Assembly: GCF_040183065.1 (NCBI RefSeq)
Contig: NC_091120.1
Coordinates: 19,887,708-19,951,707, forward strand
DNA: 64,000 nt
Origin: Periplaneta americana
Lineage: Eukaryota; Arthropoda; Insecta; Blattodea; Blattidae
Direction: 5' to 3'
Positions 57,110 through 64,000 of this stretch are shown piece by piece (within the stretch, counting starts at the first letter, position 1; every line of letters begins with the position of its first letter). Position numbers and translations under genes: made by a program. A model generated the notes under the pieces. It was not told the DNA's origin. It saw nothing but the letters and a program-made list of their open reading frames with translations, and searched no databases.

Positions 57110-57371
57110 AGCCACCGACGTGGCTCAGTTGGTTAAGGCGCTTGCCTGCCGGACTGAAATTACGTTCGGGCGCGGGTTCGATCTCCGCTTGGGCTGATTA
57201 CCTGGTTGGGTTCTTTCCGAGGTTTTCCCCAACCGTAATGTGAATGCAAGGCAGTCTATGGCGAATCCTCGGCCTCAACTCGCCAAATATCATCTCGCTA
57301 TCACCAATATCATCGACGCTAAATAACCTAGTAGTTGATGCAGCGTCGTTAAATAACCAAATAAATAAATA
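57110..57371 (+). mobile_element. tRNA-derived SINE (family B), intact
   Basis: The head GCCACCGACGTGGCTCAGTT includes A- and B-box-like parts (GGGTTCGATCTCC). The core is GATTACCTGGTTGGG, TTCCGAGGTTTTCCCCAACC, and the tail GACGCTAAATAACC...GCAGCGTCGTTAAAT ends in (AAAT)n. Perfect 10-bp TSD AACACGTGTA at 57100-57109 and 57372-57381. Confidence 0.95.
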
Positions 57372-57381
57372 AACACGTGTA

Positions 57382-57832
57382 TAATCTTCATTATAAACAC
57401 TCATGAAAATTACCAAGATTATACACTAGTTACATTTCATTAAGTTGAAGTGCCTTTCTTTAATACGACTCTGAATGTAAATACGTTTATAAAATGTGTA
57501 TGTGTTTCAAGGGTAACAGGATCAAAAATTGTCATGAAAAATAATTCTATCTGGGAAATCTAAGAGCAAAGGAACAAGACGTTTGAGGACATTTCCATTC
57601 ATACTATGCTAAGGACTGGTCTCTTGAGAGGACTACCACTGAACATTTTCCATTCTGCAGAAACGAATATAATGGCGAATTGCAGAAAATTGCCAATAAA
57701 ACTTGGCCATATTCTTCTTCTTTTTATTATTGGTACTGGAATCCAAATTTTGATCAGGTGGCGATTAAAACGAAGTGGAAACCAGACGCAACAACAATGT
57801 GTACATAGGAAGCATACGCTAATGAGGTCTTA
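57382..57832. other. No gene recognised
   Basis: Short open frames only. Confidence 0.5.
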
Positions 57833-58650
57833 AATATATTTTGTGCGAGATCGTGCGTATTTGCTTGGTTTCCGCATAAAACCAATCCGCGGAAAGTCTA
57901 AAATTCCACATTCAATATTCCCAACCTAACACACACAACAATTTCCCTCTTCTTACCGCTTAAGTGACAGTGATTTTACTGCTTTAGGCTTTTAACATAT
58001 TATTTTTAGAGACGTTTAACATAGTAACAATTATAAATTGGAAACTTACGACTGCAATTTCACCTAAATTGCACTGTTAATTATTGTTTTTAAATATTTG
58101 CAAAAATTAAGTAAACTCTACAACTCCACTAAAGTTACTGGATTCGTGATGCAAGAAACATTAAGGAAGCCGTGAAAAAATCAACAAGATTCCAGATGCC
58201 GATGTTATTACTGCAATATGTTATATAAATAATATTGTTAAAATATTAAAATGAAAAATAAATCATTACATAACCTTACTGTTTGTTTTAAGTTCGCATT
58301 TAGGGCCTATAGACTGGGGGGAAAAAAGGACAGACGTATATCACGGCCTGCTGGAGTATAGTAAACACAGAAAACATTTTAAAGCAACAATGTTGAAGAT
58401 AGATATTTTTGTTTTACAAATTTGCCGTTATTGAACAGAAACCAAGATGGAGATTTCATTGCAACTAATTAGAAATTCCTCTTTCAGGTATATAATAAAC
58501 GATCTTCGCACAAAATAATGTACGATACACGAGCGGTATGTTTTCTTTCAATTCTCGGAAATTAAAAAAGCTCAACTACGTTTCGCTTTTTAAAACTTTT
58601 CCTCGAACATGAAAACTTCAACATACCGCTCTTGTAACGCATATTACTAT
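57833..58650 (+). repeat. Dispersed repeat R1, copy 2
   Basis: Matches 19753-20475. It has an extra roughly 110 bp at about 58197-58305 that copy 1 lacks. The hairpin pair GAGCGGTATGTT / AACATACCGCTC is perfectly complementary here. Confidence 0.88.
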
Positions 58651-58769
58651 TTTTTCATTCTCTGTTTTCTTAAGAGCATACAAAATCGACTTGAATTCCT
58701 TGCTTAGTACGAAACCTCAAATTCCTCTTCTCAACATAACAATAATTGTTAAAGTGTAAAATCCCGAAT

Positions 58770-59110
58770 GATTATCGAAATACGAAAGTTGCCGCTCATA
58801 AATAAATATGGCTGGTTGGATATCGATTCAAACGTTAACGAATGTCTCCCCCCCTGAATTTAAACTGTGCTGCTATATTTAGGCTAGAAACATCATTACG
58901 TTTGTTTCGGGGGACATAATCATCAGCCTTTGTACCACTGTCATAACTCAATTATAAAAGGGATGTCCCGATAAATGCAATTACATGTATGTTTATATTC
59001 ACCGTGTAATAGTAAAATAATGGCAGATCGGTGTTTGTTTTGCTTTAATTTAAATCCCCACTTAAACGGTCAATTAGATGCATTTGCATGAAATGTTATA
59101 TGGCAGATGC
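58770..59110. promoter_or_regulatory. Candidate cis-regulatory block (binding-site cluster)
   Basis: Unique-looking sequence with CTATATTTAG (58873-58882, perfect MEF2-type site), CACTTAA (59059-59065, NK-class type), CAATTAG (59071-59077, homeodomain type), ATTTGCAT (59082-59089, POU octamer) and several E-box-like words. Sites this short occur by chance; the call rests on their clustering and on slouch being a muscle-identity gene. Distance to slouch is 40 kb. Confidence 0.3.
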
Positions 59111-59139
59111 AAACTTGTTAGGTAATATCAGAGCACGAT

Positions 59140-59436
59140 GTGATTATTCCACATCAACTGCTCTCAACCTTTGACGAGGACACGCCGCTGCTAGTAGCCG
59201 ATTATGAAAAGGAACGGCTATTTCGGATCAACCGTTTATCCAAATCGCACATGCTTCCAAACGATGTGACTTCACCCATTCTCTGTAGTCTCTGTAACTC
59301 GTACACTGGGCTGCAAAAGAAATGCCGATACGAAATTATATCGTTTTCCGAGAACTTTAGCAAACATGGCGAGGTGGAAAACTATTTTCCTAAGACTATT
59401 ACACTCTTACTACGTCTTACTACTTTTGACCAATAA
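59140..59436 (+). other. Unassigned 98-codon open frame
   Basis: Starts at a non-ATG codon (GTG/ATT region) and reads PHQLLSTFDEDTPLLVADYE..., with two CxxC-like pairs (ILCSLCNSY). No family recognised. Could be an unrecognised exon or chance. Confidence 0.2.
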
Positions 59437-59486
59437 AACGGTACGAAAGGACGTATTTCAACCAATCATGGCTGCTTATCGCACAA

Positions 59487-59542
59487 TTTTATCGCGTCCC
59501 TAGCATTTGTTTAATTTTATCGCGTCCCTAGCATTTGTTTCT
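59487..59542. repeat. 28-bp perfect tandem duplication
   Basis: AATTTTATCGCGTCCCTAGC + ATTTGTTT occurs twice back to back. Confidence 0.95.
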
Positions 59543-60262
59543 TTGTTTGCCAACTTTTGAAACTGCGCTGGTCTGGACGTCAAAAATATATAAAAAATTA
59601 CAAACCACTCCAGTCGATGCACAGCAGTTTCAAATATGACTCTCATTGGCATTCAAGAACAAGAATTAATAAAAATCACTGATCCTACCTATGCATCTTC
59701 TGAAATCCGATTTACAAATAAATAAAGAGCACCATTCGGAAATCCTGAATAAGTTGAATACACCATGTAGGCCTAAATCAACGAGTTCCACTTCTATTAC
59801 GCACACGTCCAATATAACATCAATTGAACCATCAACCACATTCAAATTTGAAAATTGTACATTCAATAATTATTCCTTTTAAAATTATTCATGTTTATTT
59901 TTTATGTCATCGCCGTTAATTAAAACTTTTCTAACACTTGTGTATATTAGTTAGGTTATGTTATAGCTTCTGCTCTGAGAGGATAAAGAGAACTTCTGCT
60001 ATATGATATTATGGATAGTTACGTATCAGAGATTGTTTAATATTAAGATTTATTGAATAGTAATCATTACAGTGTCTGTATAAAGACACTACTGCCATCT
60101 AGCATGCATCTAGCGTAATATTTGTAATGTTGAGATGGTACAATAATACATTTGAAGACAGTTGTATTTTCGTAAGTCATTTAATATTTTATTGTATTGG
60201 AGTACTTCGTTACTTCTAATCTTTATATACTTTCTTCTAATCGTGTAATAGTCAATTAAATC

Positions 60263-60342
60263 CCACTCGAGTTTTGATTTTATCGATAAATCTGCGAGTG
60301 GAACACGAGCAGATTTATCGATAAAATCAAAACGTCTAGTGA
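60263..60342. repeat. Perfect 25-bp inverted repeat (hairpin)
   Basis: Arms 60271-60295 and 60309-60333 (GTTTTGATTTTATCGATAAA + TCTGC) are exact complements with a 13-nt loop. Weaker pairing extends outward (CTCGA / TCTAG). Confidence 0.95.
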
Positions 60343-60498
60343 GATTACTGTTGATAAAAATATGTAAATACGACTTTTATAATATGTTAACGTTATTATT
60401 CAATATGAATTTAATTTAAATTATTGAAATACTTTTATTTTTATAGCATCAATAAGAATACTAAATGAAAATAGTAAAACTACAGTTCATAACATGAC

Positions 60499-60948
60499 CA
60501 CAGTCTAGTATTATACAGTCACGAAGCACAATACGTAGTACACCGGGAACAGAACAACTAGAGGCTTCAGTGACGTCACTACAGAAGAACCCACACACAG
60601 CAGAATTGTTCGTTGCACTACAAACTGAAAACGTTGACCACTTACTTTCACTGATCCAGCTGCGCTCTCACAATACAATAACTTCCGTTCAGAAAATGTT
60701 TTGCAGCTGAATGGTACCGTACCTACTAGTGTGGGAGGAGGGGGTGGTCGGACCGCTTAAAAGTAACCGTCTCCAAGCTTCTAGATGTTCTGTCCCCAGT
60801 ATAAATATGCATCCATAGATAGTTGCTATCACTAAGATCGCTACTATCGCGTCATTACAGACAATGCGAAATAGTACCGGCACAGTCTATTGTTCCTAGC
60901 ACCCTCAACAACCCAAGCTTCGTGACTGTATATGTATACTAGACTGTG
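60499..60948. mobile_element. MITE family M7, long copy, perfect 7-bp TSD
   Basis: The ends CACAGTCTAGTATTATACAG and (complement) CACAGTCTAGTATACATATA match the 23211-23393 element, as does the right subterminal part (ATCGCTACTATCGCGTCATT). ACATGAC flanks it at 60492-60498 and 60949-60955. The interior 250 bp is absent from the short copy. Confidence 0.87.
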
Positions 60949-60955
60949 ACATGAC

Positions 60956-61918
60956 ATTCCACAGCCTTCCTTATTATCCATGGAAACTGTCATTGTTACA
61001 ATCGATATATACGGTCAGTTCACAGTATAAGAAGAATCAGTAGGGACAACTCTTGTCGGCACCTTTGATGTTGTTGGTACTAAATTCAAGCTCAGTAAGG
61101 TCTAGTTCTCAATGAATCCAACTATGTCGCTAGTATGAAACCACTATCAAAACATTAGTAAAATATTTATTTATTTATTTATTTTATTGGTCAATAATAC
61201 GAATAATCTTGTATGTACATTATCTATCATTAATATTATGTCGCTAGGAAGTCGAAATACTTATATCGATTGTTGACGTTCATGTTCGCACTTCACCGCA
61301 ACGGACGCCATGATGTATTATGCTGTACTTGGATCAATTTTACCAACATAAGCCTCAAACAGTGACTTGAACGTCAGCGTCAATTAGTGAATATTTTCAT
61401 GATGATTGCATAGGAACCAATTATTATTATGGTTATATTGCCATTCCCTTGCCTCATGTCTTTAAAATTATTAAAAGATGAGTAATGAATGTTTTCAGTT
61501 AATATTAAATTATGCCAGCCCTGTCGTAGATGGAGATCCATCTGGTGGAGGTTCCAGATAATACACCCGGTTTCGTGACATGCGCACTCAGAATTTGTTC
61601 CCACGAAATGGCTTAGGTGTCTTTACTGTATGTTCTGTATACTGTGGTCAGTTACGTTTCATATTGTATTAACAAAAACATGTATCAATTTTATTATAAA
61701 TATAAATAAAAAATTGTATTACAAATACAGATACGGAACTGAAAATTCAATCTAATTGCAACATTTAAGTACACATTTCTCCTTTGGATGGAATAAAACT
61801 CTTTAAAAAATTCAGACCAGTTGAAATGTGTTTGTATAATTATTTCATACTTAATTGATGTGTAATTTATTGAAAACATACACCAACAAGGTGAATCATG
61901 TATTGATAAAAGAGCAAT
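60956..61918. other. No gene recognised
   Basis: Short (TTTA)n at about 61164-61186. Nothing else identifiable. Confidence 0.5.
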
Positions 61919-62705
61919 TCATTCATTCATAGTGTTCTGCCCAAGGGCAGGTCTTTCACTACAAACACAGCATTCTCCAGTCTTCTCTATTTTCTGCCTT
62001 CCTTTTTGTCTCCTCATACGATCCATATATCTTAATGTCGTCTAACATCTGATATCTACTTCTGCCCCGAACTCTTCTCCCGTTCACCATTTCTTCTAGT
62101 GCATCATCAGTAGGCAGTTTATTCTCAACTAGCGACCAGCCAATAATTTCTTTTCCTCTATCTGATCAGTCTCAGCATCATTCTTTCTTCATCCACTCTT
62201 TCCAACACAGACAGATTCGTTTCTTACTCTGTCTGTCCATTTCACACGCTCCATCCTTCTCCATATCTACGTTTCAAATGCTTCTATTCGCTTCTCTTCA
62301 CTTAGTCGTAATATTCATGTTTCTGCACAATACAATGTTACACTCCATACAAAGCACTTCACTAGTCTTTTACTTAGTTCTTTCCCCAGAGGTCCGCAGA
62401 AGATGCTCTTTTTTCTATTAAAAGCTTTCTTTGTCATTGCCTCCTTTTGACTTCCTGGCAGCAGCTCATGTTACTGCTTATAGTACACCTCAAGTATTTG
62501 AAGCTGTTCACTTGTTCTACTGCCTCATTTAGAAATCGCAAGTTTACATTCTTTGCTTTTCTTCCTATAACCATGGTCTTCGTCTTGTTGGCACTTATCT
62601 TCATTCCATACTGCTTACAGCTGTCATTTAGCTCCAGTAGCATATCGCTTAGTATCATCTCCTCTTCTGCTAACAACGCTATATTATCAGCAAATATTAT
62701 GCAAT

Positions 62706-62740
<35 letters not shown>

Positions 62741-62870
62741 CTGTCACTCCTCCCATGTTCTGAAAACAGTTTTTCACTAAATACTCCAAGTAGGTGTTGA
62801 ACAGGATAGATGATAACGGGCATCCTTGTCGAACACTTCTCGCTATTTCACTTCCTTGTGACATTTCTTC
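61919..62870 (-). pseudogene. Family 2 non-LTR retrotransposon, RT region
   Basis: The minus strand reads MGEEMSQGSEIARSVRQGCP, LSSILFNTYLEYLVKNCF (motif B), then after a (TAAA)n expansion at 62704-62741 IIFADNIALLAEEE (motif C), MKISANKTKTMVIGR (motif D) and FKYLRCTISSNMSCCQEVKR. Downstream of a stop come the C-terminal parts and the ATGAATGAATGAAT tail at 61919. The catalytic FADD is FADN. Confidence 0.88.
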
Positions 62871-63056
62871 TCCCATAAAAGAGCAATGCCTTCTGTGTAT
62901 CTCTATTTCTATTGCTTCCTAAGCGATGTCCTCGTAACACGATAATATTTCAAATCGATAGCGACTTCGACTCGGCATTTATTTTGCAGCCCAATGTACG
63001 TAACTGCTCAGACACTACCCGCAATGAATTCGTCAGTTAAATAACTTCATTTGTTC

Positions 63057-63625
63057 ATTCATGATCTCGCTTCACTTACCTTTCTTCCCACCACAATCTG
63101 AACACACGCTCTCGCCATGAAACAATACTAACAATACCATCCCATCGCACCTCCTCATACTCATCCTCTTTCACAATAGCCCTGCCAAGACTCTGGAATT
63201 CGTTACCTCCTAGCATCAGGGACTGTCGAAATAAAATTCAATTCAAACGCAAACTTACTAGGCACTTGGTCAGTAATTGAGACTCGTTCAGACATGGTTT
63301 CTTGTAAATAGTTCTCTTAATCTATCACAAAATATTTCAATATTCGGTAATTTCATTACTATAGATTTTTGTTATTGTAGGTTTAATTTGTAATTTGTAA
63401 TTCAGTAAATACAAAAATATTCTTTTTTCTTAACTTCTATGATAAAATGTCTAGCTTTCATTAATCAGGTAATCTTGTCGTACTTTAATTTTTATTGTAA
63501 TTGTAATTGTAAATTTAATGTTAATTGTAATTTTATTGTTCATATCATAGTTGTAATTCCCTGGTAGAGGGGCAGAGAAGGCCTGACGGTCTTATCTCTA
63601 CCAGGTTAAATAAATAAATACTAAT
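63057..63625 (+). mobile_element. 5'-truncated sister of the 4.4 kb Jockey/CR1-group element
   Basis: Matches the complement of 27570-28140: the last ORF2 codons (PRLWNS, SIRDCRNKIQFKRKLTRHLV region with changes), the 3'UTR and the CCTGGTAGAGGGGCAGAGAA hairpin region, ending in an ACTAA-type tail. Highly similar, supporting recent activity of the family. Confidence 0.92.
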
Positions 63626-63909
63626 ACTAAATACTAAGTTATATGCCTACTTCAACAAAAATAATGATCAAAAGGGATGCGTCATCTATTATGTTGACAG
63701 ATCTATCTTCATTTTTTTTAAGTTTATTTATACACGCTTTAAAATCTCTGGTCATATCGCGTATTTTAGAATCTTTTGATTTACCAGTAGGCCGTTTTTA
63801 CTATTTTTGAGTTCCTGTTTCTATTGTGTGTTGTAGATGGCTTGTGTTCATGTAATTGATTTTAGATATTGATTAATGTTTACGATATTGGTGATTAAGG
63901 CGTTGATGA
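63626..63909. other. No feature recognised
   Basis: AT-rich. Confidence 0.5.
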
Positions 63910-64000
63910 ATCATGGTATGTAAATTTCCAATCCGGCATTTGCCTTTGTGACTAAGGGAAACCATGAAAAAGCCCAGTCAGATTGGTCGGCCACGGGGGT
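63910..64000. repeat. Possible start of a dispersed repeat, cut by the window end
   Basis: CCGGCATTTGCCTTTGTGAC, AAGGGAAACCATGAAAAAGC and CAGTCAGATTGGTCGGCCAC resemble a repeat common in insect genomes as far as I recall. Too short to classify. Confidence 0.35.

Overview
The window is a piece of an animal nuclear genome, most probably an insect and plausibly a cockroach or termite relative (Blattodea). That placement is an inference. It rests on an NK1/slouch-type homeobox exon, AT-rich DNA, (ATT)n microsatellites, abundant tRNA-derived SINEs, and many RTE/Jockey-like, hAT, pogo, Tc1 and Helitron remnants. There are no operons, no bacterial-type genes and no CRISPR array.

Only one host protein-coding exon is supported with confidence: the last coding exon of a slouch/NK1 homeobox gene (17774-18471, minus strand), with a complete homeodomain, a splice acceptor, a stop codon and a candidate poly(A) signal. 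Its upstream exon(s) were not found. Nearly everything else recognisable is repeat.

Layout. 0-5.4 kb: RT fragments, a 2.1 kb (TTTA/TTCA)-type tandem array and a tandem segmental duplication. 5.4-9.3 kb: AT-rich, mostly featureless. 9.3-17.5 kb: a run of DNA transposons (hAT-like, fold-backs with tRNA-like sequence, a Helitron, a TIR element inside another, a second hAT). 17.6-18.5 kb: slouch. 18.5-24.4 kb: a very deeply nested transposon stack. 24.4-27.6 kb: SINEs and an RTE-like RT. 27.6-32.0 kb: a full-length non-LTR retrotransposon with two long open frames. 32-45.3 kb: more RT pieces, a CGGBP1-like hAT remnant, a SINE whose ATT tail captured two RT copies, and a hAT with a BED-finger exon. 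45.4-46.1 and 50.9-55.7 kb: two arrays of one satellite in opposite orientations, the larger with an 84-bp dimer open in both strands. 46.1-50.9 kb: a hAT inside an older inverted-repeat element, a fold-back and a SINE. 55.7-64 kb: sparse sequence with a possible regulatory block, a MITE, and retrotransposon 3' ends.

The most unusual signal is not a gene. The palindrome TAGGCCTA (and TAGGCTA) is strongly over-represented. Where it, or a relative, falls inside repeats with uninterrupted sister copies in this same window, it looks like a recent 4-6 bp insertion at a TA dinucleotide. This could be a transposon footprint or a repair signature. I found no multi-gene system. Boundaries of transposons below were read by eye from terminal repeats and target-site duplications (TSDs).
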